From Euclidia mi (lineage: Eukaryota > Arthropoda > Insecta > Lepidoptera > Erebidae): a stretch of 64,000 bases of DNA. Location: positions 93,103,034 to 93,167,033 of the forward strand of contig OX123186.2 of the NCBI GenBank assembly GCA_944739405.2, written 5' to 3'. Of the stretch, positions 10,705 through 20,898 are shown piece by piece. The position numbers were made by a program, and so were the translations under genes. Below the pieces are notes generated by a model. The model worked only from the letters and a program-made list of their open reading frames with translations, was not told the DNA's origin and did not search any database. Numbering within the stretch: the stretch's first letter is position 1; each line of letters starts with the position of its first letter.

Positions 10705-11360
10705 GGAAATGTTAAAATTACATCGAGCATAGGATGGTACTGGTCAATATTTACTAGAGGATCTTCACTGAGGGAAACCGCAATCTGATCGGGTTCAAAA
10801 TTGCCCAGCACGAGATCTAGTATACCACCACGATTATTTAAAACTGTGTTATATTGCTTTAGTGAGCAAAAGTCACAAAAATAATTAAAATTGGTTTTTA
10901 CATTGGCACTGCAAGAGTTTAAGTCAAAGTCACCTAGGATTAGAACATTCATGTCAGGGTAAGTTAAAACTACATTTTCTATACATGTCAAAACATTCAA
11001 ATACTGCTCATCTTTATAGTTAGGAGGCAAATACACGACACAGCATAATATTTTTACATTTTTATATGACATAATAGCAAATATTATTTCTTTGTCATCA
11101 GTCATACCATCAATGTCCGTAATTATTTTTACATTATAATAATCACGAAACGCGAACAAAACTCCTCCCCATCCACAGTCACCTGATCTATCTTTACGTA
11201 TCACATAAAAGCCCGGAGGTAAAAGTTCACTGTCTGACACGGAGCTCGTAAGAAAAGTCTCCGTTAATGCTATTATATCATATTCACTTTGCGTAACATT
11301 ATTAAGGAAGGTAGTAGTCTTCGTCCTTAGACCACGAACATTTTGATAGCATATTTTCAT
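10506..11360 (-). pseudogene. LINE ORF2 endonuclease domain (APE-like)
   Basis: Minus-strand endonuclease start of ORF2. The likely ATG is 11358-11360 (M-K-I-C-Y-Q-N-V-R-G-L), one base after the ORF1 stop. Metal-binding motifs A-L-T-E-T and L-G-D-F-D are present. The terminal S-D-H motif is changed to D-Q-Y-H-P, and the frame is lost near 10510 before the RT. The domain would nick target DNA. Confidence 0.82.
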
Positions 11361-11361
11361 C

Positions 11362-11580
11362 TCACGGGATCGCGGTCGACACTTGATAGTTGTTCTTAGC
11401 ACGAAAGTTCTGTCGCCATGGCTTAACACATATGTCTTTAGCCCAGTTATCTGAAGACATTATATTTTCAGCATATTTTAATGGTACTCCAAGCTTAAAG
11501 GAAGCGTAGTGGCCACGAGATTTCAGTTTTTCAGCAGTGCATTCGTCACTGCCACATATTGACTTAAGTATACCTAACTA
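11362..11580 (-). pseudogene. 3' end of LINE ORF1, 5'-truncated
   Basis: Minus-strand frame giving C-G-S-D-E-C-T-A-E-K-L and ending W-P-type residues (D-N-W-A-K-D-I-C-V) before TGA 11362-11364. It resembles the C-terminus of Jockey/CR1 ORF1 proteins. The stop lies one base before the ORF2 ATG. Upstream the similarity ends near 11560-11580, so the element is truncated there. Confidence 0.65.
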
Positions 11581-11901
11581 CCACCCTAGATAAGCATATG
11601 CTTTCGCCTTGACACACGCCTTTTTCGGCATTGTATACACTGAGTGCCGAATTGGTCTAGAAGGATTCTTAAACCCAAAGTAGCAAAATCAGCACTTACA
11701 TATTAAAAACGGAGGTAATACGTAAAACCAGATGATCTTGTTTACTAGTTTTATACTAAAATTGTTTCTCTTTTTATTTAACCCGTGAATCTTCTTTGAA
11801 AGTGTGCCCGTATTCAGTATGCTCCTTACTCCATAAACAGTCAGAATTCGGGCAGCAGCTTAACATACCACAAAAGATGTTGATTCACATGTTTTCAACA
11901 G

Positions 11902-12110
11902 GAGCAGCGAGAGTATTCTCACAGACGGTGCACGGGAAGCCATCTTTGAATATTAACCAGTACAGGTTCAACTTCAAGCACATGATGGGCAACCGCACCT
12001 ACTGGCAATGCCAGGCATGGCAAGGCAAGACATGGAAAGGGTGTCGCTTCTCCATCACCACCTACGGCAAAACCGTTGTCAACATTAAAAACTTGCATAA
12101 TCGTCCATAA
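11902..12110 (+). CDS. mod(mdg4): E2: alternative 3' exon with FLYWCH finger, last His lost
   Basis: Acceptor CAG 11899-11901, then two bases completing the split codon. Sequence runs R-V-F-S, H-G-K-P, Q-Y-R-F-N, Y-W-Q-C, then an unusually long ten-residue spacer to the second Cys. The end reads L-H-N-R-P and TAA 12108-12110, so the second zinc His is Arg (CGT where CAT is expected). The fold may be weakened or the exon may be drifting. AATAAA at 12111-12116 follows at once, and a Helentron-related repeat starts 75 nt further on. Confidence 0.78.
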
Positions 12111-12186
12111 AATAAAACTTATGCACATCAACTCAAAATCGTTTTCCAAACCCTAGCCACTTTGTAGCCAATTCTCCAGGTAATGG

Positions 12187-12600
12187 TTTTTAGGGTTCCG
12201 TACCTAAAGTTAAAAAACGGTACCCTATTACTAAGCCTCCGCTGTCCGTCTGTCTGTCTATCTGTCTGTCTGTCACCAGGCTGTATCTCATAAATCGTGA
12301 TAGCTAGAACGCTGAAATTTTCACAGATTATGTATTTCGGTTGCCGCTATAACAAAAAATACTAAAAATAAAAAACCTAAAATATTAAGGGGGAGTCCCA
12401 TACAACAAACGTAATTTTATTTACTTTTTCCCTCCCATATAACAAACGTAATTTCTAAGCAATTTATTACTCGATCTTAATAAACAGGTAGAAACTTAAA
12501 AAAATATATTTAAGTATACAGACAACAAGCGTGATTTTCTTTTATAGATGATGGTACGGAACCCTTCGTGCGCGAGCCCGACTTGCACTTGCCTATTTTT
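12187..12600 (+). mobile_element. non-autonomous Helentron-like repeat (HINE type)
   Basis: Starts in a T run, then AGGGTTCCGTACC (12192-12204). The exact reverse complement is at 12553-12565, followed by a GC-rich imperfect stem-loop (12568-12588) and a final T run. GTCTGTCT repeats and AT-rich filler lie between. These ends match those of the 8.4 kb element at 53276-61645, so I read it as its non-autonomous relative. The family name is inference; the ends are seen. Confidence 0.7.
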
Positions 12601-12740
12601 TCATATCATATCTGCGTGTTTTGAGCTGTTGATTCATATCTTCTTGCATATTTTAGATTTGTATGTAGAATGTTTGCTTCATTTTGTATGAATAAAGATG
12701 GTCTTAGATGTTGTATTATATAAAAAAAAATATTTCTCAG

Positions 12741-12940
12741 GTATTTTCTCACAAGGTAGAAACAAGACTAAGCATTTTGTGCACGATGGTTACGTTTTCA
12801 CGAAAAATTGTGAATCTGAACATCGCATTTGGTGGGTGTGCAGGAGAAGGAAGTCAAGAAAATGTAAAGCTTCAGCTGTCACCGTTGACAATGTAGTTGT
12901 CAAAATGTATGACCAACACACACATGAAACTTGGGAATAG
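12741..12940 (+). CDS. mod(mdg4): E3: alternative 3' exon with FLYWCH finger
   Basis: Acceptor CAG 12738-12740 after a short pyrimidine run; the split codon is completed by GT. Order: I-F-S, D-G-Y-V-F, W-W-V-C, seven residues (Arg/Lys-rich), Cys, K-A-S, and H-T-H near the end, with TAG at 12938-12940. All ligands are intact. A short tail of four residues follows the last His. No clear poly(A) signal lies within 100 nt. Confidence 0.82.
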
Positions 12941-13164
12941 TCCAAGAGGTATCCTATTGTAATCATTGGCATAACAATGATACGAAATAGCTTTGTACTC
13001 TAGTCATAATGTATCTTCGTCCCAAAACGTTTTAATATTGTTTTGATTACCAAACTGCCTTTTATTATAGTACCTAACCATCTTTTAGTCAAATAAGTTC
13101 GATGGTATTCGTTTTAGCTAAATCTATTTCTAAATTTTATATCTATAAGTTTTCATTGTTGTAG

Positions 13165-13391
13165 TGTTCTACGAGAATTGCTGTGGGAGACTATACCTTT
13201 GGCATAAAGGTTACTGGTATAAGAAACACAAGGCTTTCGGGAAGACTATCTGGTGGGTGTGTTACAAGAGATCTTCAATAAGAAGTACCGCCGCGGTGAT
13301 CACTCATGCGGGCGAACTTGTGAAGATCAGCGCTCAACACACATATGAGAAAAACATCTGGCAAAAAGCTTTTGACGGACTCCTAACCTAA
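13165..13391 (+). pseudogene. mod(mdg4): E4: FLYWCH exon with degenerate zinc ligands
   Basis: Acceptor TAG 13162-13164, usual phase, open to TAA 13389-13391. It keeps G-Y-W-Y, W-W-V-C and G-E-L-V-K-I and is close to E5 and E6 in wording. However the second Cys position reads R-S-T-A (Ser for Cys) and the histidine pair reads H-T-Y. Two of four ligands are lost while the frame is intact, so the product could exist without zinc binding, or the exon is at an early stage of decay. AATAAA at 13409-13414. Confidence 0.72.
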
Positions 13392-13861
13392 ATTGTAGGT
13401 AGCTAAATAATAAAATAATTAACTAAGTACAGTGTTTTTGTGTCGTTATGTGACTGCTGAAAACATGGAAATGTTTTCTGGAGTCCTTTCTCTAAATGTT
13501 TATTATTGACACAGTAGCACTAGTCACATATAAAAGTGAGATGGCGGGTTTTGTTTGTTTAAATGCTCTTAAAGTGCAGGTCAGGACGCAAAGGGCCTTA
13601 GGTATTATAATATAACAGTGCATTTGCTGGCCGATGCCTGATTAGTCCGAAACGGGGTATTTATTCATTTGGCTTTTCCACTTAATGACATGTCTGCTCT
13701 TAAGATTCGAAAGTTGTGTGCAATTAGAGTTTTCTGAAATGACGCCCACTAGGCGGCAGCACTGAGGCGACAGATCCAGATTTCTGTCAAAAGTGTTAGA
13801 GCGCCTATACTTCTGCAGATTTTTGATGTGATGTGTTTTTGTGAATTGCATTATTATTGTG

Positions 13862-14120
13862 GTGACTGCACGATTGGTGTAGTGGTTTAAGCGGCCGCCT
13901 CGCTGCTTGGCACTGCGCTGAGTGTTGTGGGTTCGATCCCCACACAAAACAACACTTTGTGTAATTCATAAATTGTTGTTTCTAGTCTGGGCGTACATTG
14001 TGTCCGTTAGTTGTATGTTTGTAAAGTCCCCCGCGACACAGGATTTAGTCCTAATGCGGTTGGTCGTGTCCGTGTTTGTCGGTCGTCGGTGGGAGTTGTC
14101 TGTTTACAAAATTAAAAAAA
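13862..14120 (+). repeat. tRNA-derived SINE
   Basis: Pol III A box TGGTGTAGTGG at 13875-13885 and B box GGTTCGATCCC at 13930-13940, followed by a non-tRNA body (about 180 nt) and an A-rich end near 14110. The tRNA head lacks a clean cloverleaf, so it is a SINE and not a tRNA gene. Confidence 0.8.
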
Positions 14121-14130
14121 AATATCTATG

Positions 14131-14587
14131 ATTTGAAAAGGTTTTTGTTTAATATGTCCTATAGCTGTGAAACTGATAAGTGAAGGATTAGTGCAGTTAT
14201 CATTAAGCATTTGGATTAAGTAATATCACATTTGAATTTTCTAGTATTTTGCAACATTATACGCAGTGCATTTTCCCAATGATTTTATACTAGGAAGCCA
14301 AATTATTATGTGATTTCAATCTTATGTTCCTGTTTTATTTGTGACAATTCGGATATACTTATGTATGTACTTGTTTTAATAGGCGGTTTGTCAATAAATT
14401 TTATCATAATTATACCTATTCTGTTTTATTTCAGTTCGTTTAAAACAATTTGAATTATTTTTATAATTTTATTATTATATTCTATTCTGACCTACCCAAA
14501 TGTTGCAAAGCATCGTTATAATATTTCTTTCTAAATTAAATTTAAGAAAAATATCGCATATAAGGTCTCTAAATTTTTGCTTACGCC
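14131..14587. other. AT-rich spacer
   Basis: About 450 bases between the SINE and the hairpin before E5. No ORF, repeat or exon was recognised. Confidence 0.5.
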
Positions 14588-14653
14588 TACCAAAACAATA
14601 ATTTTGTAATTAGTAACTAACGAGTTACTAATTACAAAATTATTGTTTTGGTA
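14588..14653. repeat. perfect 31-bp inverted repeat directly before E5
   Basis: Left arm 14588-14618, loop AACG, right arm 14623-14653. The arms are exact reverse complements beginning TACCAAAACAATAATTTTG. It ends 32 nt before the E5 acceptor, inside the region where branch point and pyrimidine tract lie. It is either a fresh foldback element or an intronic RNA hairpin that could affect exon choice. Confidence 0.9.
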
Positions 14654-14685
14654 TACCATATTAATTTCGTTATTTCTTTCTCCAG

Positions 14686-14915
14686 TGTCTTTTGTGGAGT
14701 ACAAGGGTAGAGCGTACGTGTACTGCGACGGTTACCGATACAGGAAGAACAATCAGTCAGGCGACAAAGTATGGTGGGTTTGCTCGAAGAGGGATTCTCT
14801 GATGTGCCCAGGGTCACTAGTGACCTATGGAGGAGAACTGCTGAAGAAATCACAGCATTCGCATCAGCCAGAAGAAACCCTGGACCATACGTTAAGCACG
14901 ACTTGGAAATATTGA
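14686..14915 (+). CDS. mod(mdg4): E5: alternative 3' exon with FLYWCH finger
   Basis: Acceptor CAG 14683-14685 after TTTCTTTCTC; TG completes the split codon. Order: V-E-Y-K-G, D-G-Y-R-Y-R-K-N-N, W-W-V-C, seven residues, Cys, G-S-L-V-T, then H-S-H and a tail of about 20 residues to the stop at 14913-14915. Ligands are intact. It is strongly similar to E6 (shared R-Y-R-K-N-N, S-G-D-K, G-S-L-V-T and G-G-E-L), marking a local duplication. A perfect hairpin lies just upstream. Confidence 0.85.
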
Positions 14916-14959
14916 ATTTACCAAATTTTTATTATGGGCGTCTTTTTTTATAGTATAGG

Positions 14960-15060
14960 AAGACAAACGAACAAGCGGGTCACCTGATTGTAAGTAATCA
15001 CCGCCGCCCATAGACACCTGCAACGCCCGAAGGATCACAAGTGCGTTACTTAACTTTCTA
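14960..15060 (-). repeat. lepidopteran SINE body fragment
   Basis: Contains the block AGCGGGTCACCTGATTGTAAG..ACCGCCGCCCATAGACACC. Its reverse complement recurs at about 22125-22215, so it is an interspersed repeat. It is short and lacks ends. Confidence 0.65.
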
Positions 15061-15484
15061 GCATAATATTATGTTAAAGAACATGCGTAATGATTATGTT
15101 AGTTAACAGTACTATCCTGTTTCCTAATATTTTACTTGTACAGCAGACTGTATCGAGTGATTGAATTGATTTGTTAAATAATGTTATTCAGAATATAAAT
15201 ATATGTAACAACAAAAAACAAGATGGTCTTTGAGTCTACCAAGAGCATAATATTAATATCACAGGTTAAAGTTGCAGGTTTGCTGCGTATTTGAGTTTGA
15301 AGAATTAGAAATAGCTTGTAATTGTTTGTCAAATTTCAAATAATTATAGGCACGAGATCAGTTTTAGCTATCACCAGCAATAAATAACTTAATAATGTTA
15401 GCATACTGGTTTTAAAAGAAGTCTTACATCTTCTTTCGCAGACTTGCTTATGATTGAGGTTCTATGTTGACTTTTCTTTTTCAG

Positions 15485-15684
15485 TGACTTACATGGAGCA
15501 TAGAGGAAAAATTCATTTGTTTTGTCAGGGTTACCGGTACAGGAAAAATAACTCATCGGGTGACAAGACGTGGTGGGTGTGTGTGCATAGATGCTCTGAG
15601 AGTTGTTCAGGGTCTCTGGTAACCAACGGGGGCGAACTGGTCAAGATATTACACCTGCATACACATCCTCCACGTGACGTTTAA
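15485..15684 (+). CDS. mod(mdg4): E6: alternative 3' exon with FLYWCH finger
   Basis: Acceptor CAG 15482-15484 after CTTTTCTTTTT; same split codon as E5. Order: M-E-H-R-G, Q-G-Y-R-Y-R-K-N-N, W-W-V-C, seven residues, Cys, G-S-L-V-T, and L-H-T-H-P before TAA 15682-15684. Ligands are intact. It is the duplicate partner of E5, 800 bases downstream and without the long tail. AATAAA at 15739-15744. Confidence 0.86.
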
Positions 15685-15911
15685 AGCAGTCTTTCTCGAT
15701 ATTTGTTGCATCGTTGTTCATATTTTTATTAATAATTAAATAAAATATCAGTATGCGATTTTGCGTTTTTATTTATGAATAATCTCAAAGGCATTTTTGA
15801 TGATTATAAGCTCATAATAAATGTTACAGATACTTCTCGTTTACCCAAACTTTATATTCAAGGTATTACACACAAATTAATCGCAAACTAATAATCAAAA
15901 TGCACTTGTTA

Positions 15912-16117
15912 TCTTAATATATAAAATCATTACGTTACTTACTGACTGATAGACACGCTACAGCCGAAATTATTGGTCACAGGAAGCTGAAATTTGGCAT
16001 GTATGTTCCTTGGGGACCGTAGAGGTGCACTAAGAAAGGATTTCCCGCAATTCCCACGGGTTCGGCCAAAACGGGTAAATTAAAAAGAATGCAGGCGTAG
16101 CTGCTGGCGTCCTCTAA
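15912..16117 (+). mobile_element. non-autonomous Helitron (LEP1-like)
   Basis: 206 bp: begins TCTTAATATATAAAATC after an A, has a 3' GC-rich hairpin (CAGGCGTAGCTGCTG) and ends CTAA before a T, as expected for Helitrons (5' TC, 3' CTRR, insertion between A and T). A minus-strand copy of almost the same length lies at 18933-19138. Confidence 0.82.
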
Positions 16118-16382
16118 TATTTTTATATAAGACATCTCAGAACGCGGTCATACCCATCAAAACACAATTTAATTTCCTTGAATGCTCTTTAAATAACATT
16201 AAAAGTATTAGGTATGTTTGTAAGGTTTAAAGGGCCATTTATTTAAGTTGACTTTTGCAACAACACGCGAGGAGTACAAAATATGCTGCACTGGTTTGTG
16301 GCACAAGAAACTCTTGCCACACAGGAACGAAATCATATTTAAGCCAAGTCGTACATAAATAGCATTCTAATTTTACTTTTAG

Positions 16383-16588
16383 CAGAGAAAGCTGTAAGCG
16401 AGGATCGTGCTGCCCGTTCTTACCTCTGGTCTCATGGGTACCGGTATACAAAGAATACGGTTTCTGGCAACCGGATTTGGTGGGTTTGCAGCAGACGGAA
16501 AACTATGGGATGCCCAGCCACCATCGTCAATTACGAAGGACAACCTATTCAGATCAGTGTGAAGAAACATACTCATAAAAACTATTAA
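16383..16588 (+). CDS. mod(mdg4): E7: alternative 3' exon with FLYWCH finger, NAGNAG acceptor
   Basis: The acceptor reads TTTTAGCAG: either AG (ending 16382 or 16385) keeps the array phase, so one residue can be included or skipped. Order: L-W-S-H-G-Y-R-Y, G-N-R-I-W-W-V-C, seven residues, Cys, P-A-T-I-V, and K-H-T-H-K before TAA 16586-16588. All ligands are intact. ATTAAA at 16591-16596. The lead is longer than usual and does not match E5 or E6 closely. Confidence 0.83.
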
Positions 16589-16599
16589 GAATTAAAATG

Positions 16600-17326
16600 T
16601 GCATTTCCGTGCAATAAGGGTGTATTTCTTGTAACGCGTGTTTGTACCATCAAGCTTATTCCACTCGCCTATGTATCGCTGATAATAATCTGCTAGGTAC
16701 TACTTGTATTTGCGTGTTGTGTCTCTCTGAATACCTCTCTATCGCCATCTTTTCAACTTACGCAAGTACTGTATGAGGGTATGAACCCGCGTTATAAGAA
16801 GACCTAAATTTAGGTCGTAAATTCTTACCTACTGTATTACTTTAAATTATAGGCTGAGCTTTGGGTGGTTGTGATTGTACTAACATTGATTAGAGCACGA
16901 CTAATATATCAAGAAATCATGATTATAGAACCTGAATCCCACATATAGAAGTATGTTTATATTTATGTTATCGCTTCGTATATAAGGATTTATTATATTA
17001 ATCGTGCGCTTAAAATTGTCGATTCGTGTCGCAACATTTAGCCTTGACTGTAATCCAATTAAATCTTATAATTTTTTTGAAGCACTCGTTGCAATGTGCA
17101 AAATTAAATATAATAATATACTTACCTAGTTTTTTCCAAGAAATTGAAATGCAATTCTCTATAGATCATTCTACGCCACTACGTCGTAGTAGCTTAATAA
17201 GATTTCTATATAAGTCAATGTATGATGTCAATTCTATTTTGGACGTGAAGTACATTTAAGTTAAAAAAAATTTGAAAACCTTGAAATCATTTTAAAGAAA
17301 TCATGATAAGTAAGCATTTACAGATA
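16600..17326. other. spacer with no recognised feature
   Basis: AT-rich, no exon with the array phase and FLYWCH ligands, and no bounded repeat found. Confidence 0.5.
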
Positions 17327-17713
17327 TACAGGCTGTAAAAAGACCCTTAACGAAAACTGAAATACCATGTTGTACCAATCACTACGAACATTTTTTACTT
17401 CGGCACCATACCTGGGAAATTACTGGTTCAGGAGATATTGAGGCTCAAAGTTAGTATGGAATTTGTCTAATTAGGTACAAAATCGATGTATTTACCCCGC
17501 CAATATGTTCTTTAGATGCCTTATGACCACTTATGATAAGTAGGTATTTCGATCATTGCACGCGCGTGATTTTAATTGCGGTTTAAAAAATGTGAAAACT
17601 TAAAAAAAAAAAATCGTTTCCCAGGCATTATTTTTGGTTAGTATGACTTGGCATGATGTCCACAACCAAAGTAGACTTCGGCTTGGTGATGGGTCTTGTG
17701 ACACCCTGTATAA
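17327..17713. repeat. interspersed repeat with TACAGGCTGT / ACACCCTGTATA ends
   Basis: About 390 bp between TATACAGGCTGTAAAAAG and GACACCCTGTATAAAAG. The ends are loosely inverted (TACAGG.. against ..CCTGTA), as in TIR elements. Internal wording looks repetitive but no second copy is present here. Confidence 0.4.
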
Positions 17714-18316
17714 AAGCAATTTAGGGAAACATTTTCATCGTGTTTTTCGACCCTGTTTCTGATAAAGATAAAAAGTCTCTTATCTGACTGAACCAACGGA
17801 GATTTGTATACTTCGTAGAAATGTCAATCATCATGTCATCACGCTGGATCTGTAATCATCATCCCCTTTGCGTTATCCTAGTTGCAGCCCGGGGTCCGCT
17901 TACTATACTAACCAGATTTAACTTAATATAAGGTCCTAACTATTACTAGCAGCTATGCTCGATCTCTAATATTTACCTCAAATACCGCTACGCCACATTT
18001 TGCCCTAGACAAATCATGCCTGCTCGTTTTTACATCCAAATCCAAGCATACATCATTGCACTAATTAGAGATCAAATTGATACACCGTACCTTAACAATT
18101 CTTAAATTTAAATTAATATTTTGACAGGCTTGTTCTTCGAATTTCTATGAAATATTCTTAAGAATAGATAGACTCACCATTACTTAACAAGCCTTAAATT
18201 TAAATACATATGTTGAAAGGAATGTTCTGCTAAAGCAACCAATCAGGGTGAAATATTCATTTCGGCCATGAAAACCACCGCATTCGATCAGTGAATTAGG
18301 TAATTCAATAGATCCT

Positions 18317-18780
18317 TATTTTTACCAACCCGTGCTCTCCTCATGTACCCATGTGTTGGAGGGTAGGGTTTCACCGAAGCATTCCTCGCTACACCCCGAC
18401 GGGTATTGGCCCGCCAGATGGTCAGGCGGGCCCCGAACGAAACCCCCTTGGCGGCGGATGAAGGTGTTGGGCTCCGCCGCCAAAACACCCAGCGGCCGCA
18501 GAGGATAGGGAGGACGGTAATGCAACACCGCATCTCCTCTTCCTCTGCGGCCCCACCGCGACGCAGCAATGGTGCGCCCCCATTTGGTCGCGGGAGATAG
18601 GGCGCGCGGCAACGCAACACCGACACGCCTGTCCTCCCGCGACCGCACCTATGGAGGCATCCTATGCAGGCCTCACGCCAGCTTACGTGGAGCGTCCCCT
18701 CCCGGGATCCCGCTCAGCTTCACCGTGAGTGAAAATCAAATCCACGGATACCACGACAAAGTGGAGATCCCACGGGGGGG
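18317..18780 (-). mobile_element. GC-rich poly(A)-type retroposon, copy 1
   Basis: Minus-strand insertion flanked by the 15-bp direct repeat AATTCAATAGATCCT (18302-18316 and 18781-18795). Its 5' end is the CCCCCCGTGGGATCTCCAC block shared with the copies at 35734 and 51619. Its 3' end stops earlier than in those copies, at GGTTGGTAAAAATAA, so it was primed or truncated internally. GC content is far above the flanks. Confidence 0.88.
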
Positions 18781-18932
18781 AATTCAATAGATCCTAAAAA
18801 CTATCGCGATGTCTTAGCCATCCCCTATCTACCACAGTGGAAACCAGTGGTCCGCATAATTAAACCTTGCAAAAACTTTTATAATCCTATAAAATTTTCT
18901 CACTTTATTTTATTCTAAGATTTAATATGTAA

Positions 18933-19138
18933 CTAGAGGACGCCAGCAGCTACGCCTGCATTTTTTTTAATATATCCGTTTTGGCCGATCCCGTGGGAAT
19001 TTCGGGAAATCTCTTCTTAGTGCACTCCTACGGTCCCCAAGGAACATACATGCCAAATTTCAGCTTCCTGCGCCCAATAGTTTCGGCTGTAGTGTGTCTG
19101 TCAGTCAGTCAGTAACGCAAGGATTTTATATATTAAGA
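18933..19138 (-). mobile_element. non-autonomous Helitron (LEP1-like), minus copy
   Basis: Read on the minus strand it starts TCTTAATATATAAAATCC and ends in the same CAGGCGTAGCTGCTGG hairpin and CTAG. It has the same length (206 bp) as the plus copy at 15912-16117 and shares most of its bases. Confidence 0.84.
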
Positions 19139-19416
19139 TTACTAGTCAAGTAGATTTAAGTGAATTGATGATATTTTTGTTGTTATTTGTTAACACACTA
19201 ACTGTTATTTTACGTATCTTGTTATATGATGTTTGTTTTGAGGAATAAATTAATGGTTTTAAATGCGTTTCCTTATGCCATCTCACGTTCCTTTTAAATT
19301 GTCTATAATATTCAACTTATTAAAACCTACTCAGGTTTGTTTTTATACGTATCATATTATGGGATGTTATGTCTAGTCTATTAACTATACATACTATGAT
19401 TTTGTTCTGTCGACAG

Positions 19417-19610
19417 AGCCACACTTCGGTAAATCTCTTCAAGGCAACCCCGTGATTCTCGTAGGAAAGTTTCGCTTCAACAAAGAACGGGCCAGTGGTC
19501 AGAAAACCCGCTGGGCTTGCGTGAAGAAACGAACCTTAAGATGTACTGCCTCCATCACGACGTATGAAGGAGTTGTTATTAAAAAGACTTGCACACACAA
19601 CCATCAATAA
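19417..19610 (+). CDS. mod(mdg4): E8: alternative 3' exon with FLYWCH finger
   Basis: Acceptor CAG 19414-19416, AG completes the split codon. Order: Q-G-N-P-V, G-K-F-R-F-N-K, T-R-W-A-C, seven residues, Cys, T-A-S-I-T-T, and C-T-H-N-H-Q before TAA 19608-19610. Ligands are intact. The lead G-N-P-V recurs in E9. The nearest AATAAA is at 19886-19891, about 280 nt past the stop, which would give a longer 3' UTR than most exons here. Confidence 0.84.
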
Positions 19611-20700
19611 CCTTTTTGGTGATAAAAAAGAAAATATTACCTCGAACCATAAACAATCAGAGAGGCCTATATCCAACAGTGGAGTACGTGGTACTTGGTG
19701 CCTCATCACCATCAGTCTACCGATGATGATGAGAAACCAAGTACATATTTTGAAGAATCAAAAAGGGAGGATGTGTCTTAAATTAAAGAACAAAGCATAT
19801 TGGCACTTTGAATAAGTCACATTTTAAATTTTTCTATAACAAAGACCTAAATTCAAAGTGTTATTATGTCTAGTTATAATTTAGAAATAAATTGAAATGC
19901 ACTTTCTCTTAGTATAATTTATTATAGTTAGTACAATTATTGTTGTAAATAGTAAACCATGATATCTTTATAAGTTCTTGCGCAGTATATTATAATTTTT
20001 ATTGATTATTACTTGTATTGTAAATAAATATTATATTATTGATTGCAATGTTTTAATTATTTCCTTAAATGTTTAGATATTTTTGTGTGAGTGTGTGGCC
20101 AGCTCATCTAATTTTAAGACCGCAGTTTTACCTATTGACATTATGAGTCAACACTGTAATATACTATGAGAAAATTTCACCAGGTATCATTATTTAAGTA
20201 AGTACACCTCACAATGAAGGCAAACCGAAACACAATTTAGTGTAAACTTAATTGCCACGAATGCAGTAGTATAGCGGCCTCCATTGTGTCGAGTGCTTTG
20301 GATTTAATCTTCACATGAGGCAATACTTACTTAGCGCGATCCGCTAATTGTTGTTTCGAGTTTGGTTCTTCTCTGTTGCTTGCTTGTTTGGAATGTCTCC
20401 AAGGATACAGAGGTATACTTGGTGTCATTTTAAAATAACGAAAGTAATGGAAAGGAAGAGTAACTATTAAAACTTGATACTATTACTACGAGTATATACA
20501 TAGATGGTACGAAGGCGTAGCCAGTTACTTTATTACTGATTTTACGAGTCACATGTGTCACAACCAATTTCGAGTTCTGGTGCTTATTTGTTCTATTCTT
20601 TCACTATCACTTCTTCTTTCTTATTCACTTTTTTCTTCCTAAAAGCACAGCTTTCATTTCATGTGCGCGCAATAGTTAAAAATAATGCACTTACTTTACA
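19611..20700. other. spacer with an RTE 3'-tail fragment
   Basis: About 19655-19740 resembles the tail of RTE LINEs (GAGGCCTATATCCAACAGTGG then GATGATGATGAG). The rest is AT-rich with no exon recognised; the candidate poly(A) signal of E8 is at 19886-19891. Confidence 0.5.
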
Positions 20701-20701
20701 G

Positions 20702-20898
20702 GTTCGCCCGAAGTGATTTTCTCTTTGACTTGTCACGGCAACCCTGTGTTGATTATAGATAGTTACCGGTACAACAAGAGTGACAGCACGCATCCTCGGA
20801 GGATCAGCTGGGTCTCCGTGAGAAAAGGGGAGTGTCCAGCCACCGCCGTCACTTTTGACAACGCGCTTATATCACAAAGAAACCTTCATAATCATTGA
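20702..20898 (+). pseudogene. mod(mdg4): E9: FLYWCH exon, first Cys replaced by Ser
   Basis: Acceptor CAG 20699-20701, usual phase, open to TGA 20896-20898. It reads I-F-S, H-G-N-P-V, S-Y-R-Y-N-K, then S-W-V-S where all others have W-x-C: TCC for TGC, a single-base change that removes the first zinc ligand. The spacer to the next Cys is short (five residues). P-A-T-A-V and the final H-N-H are intact. It may still be transcribed (AATAAA 20909-20914), but zinc binding should fail. Confidence 0.72.

Noticed and set aside
13870..13945. tRNA gene with A and B boxes
   Set aside because: No full cloverleaf or clean anticodon stem; the sequence runs into a SINE body and an A-rich end.
18288..18648. 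overlapping Arg/Pro-rich ORFs as a gene
   Set aside because: They lie inside a GC-rich retroposon with target duplications; GC content alone keeps several frames open. The same applies at 35842-36257 and 51552-52311.
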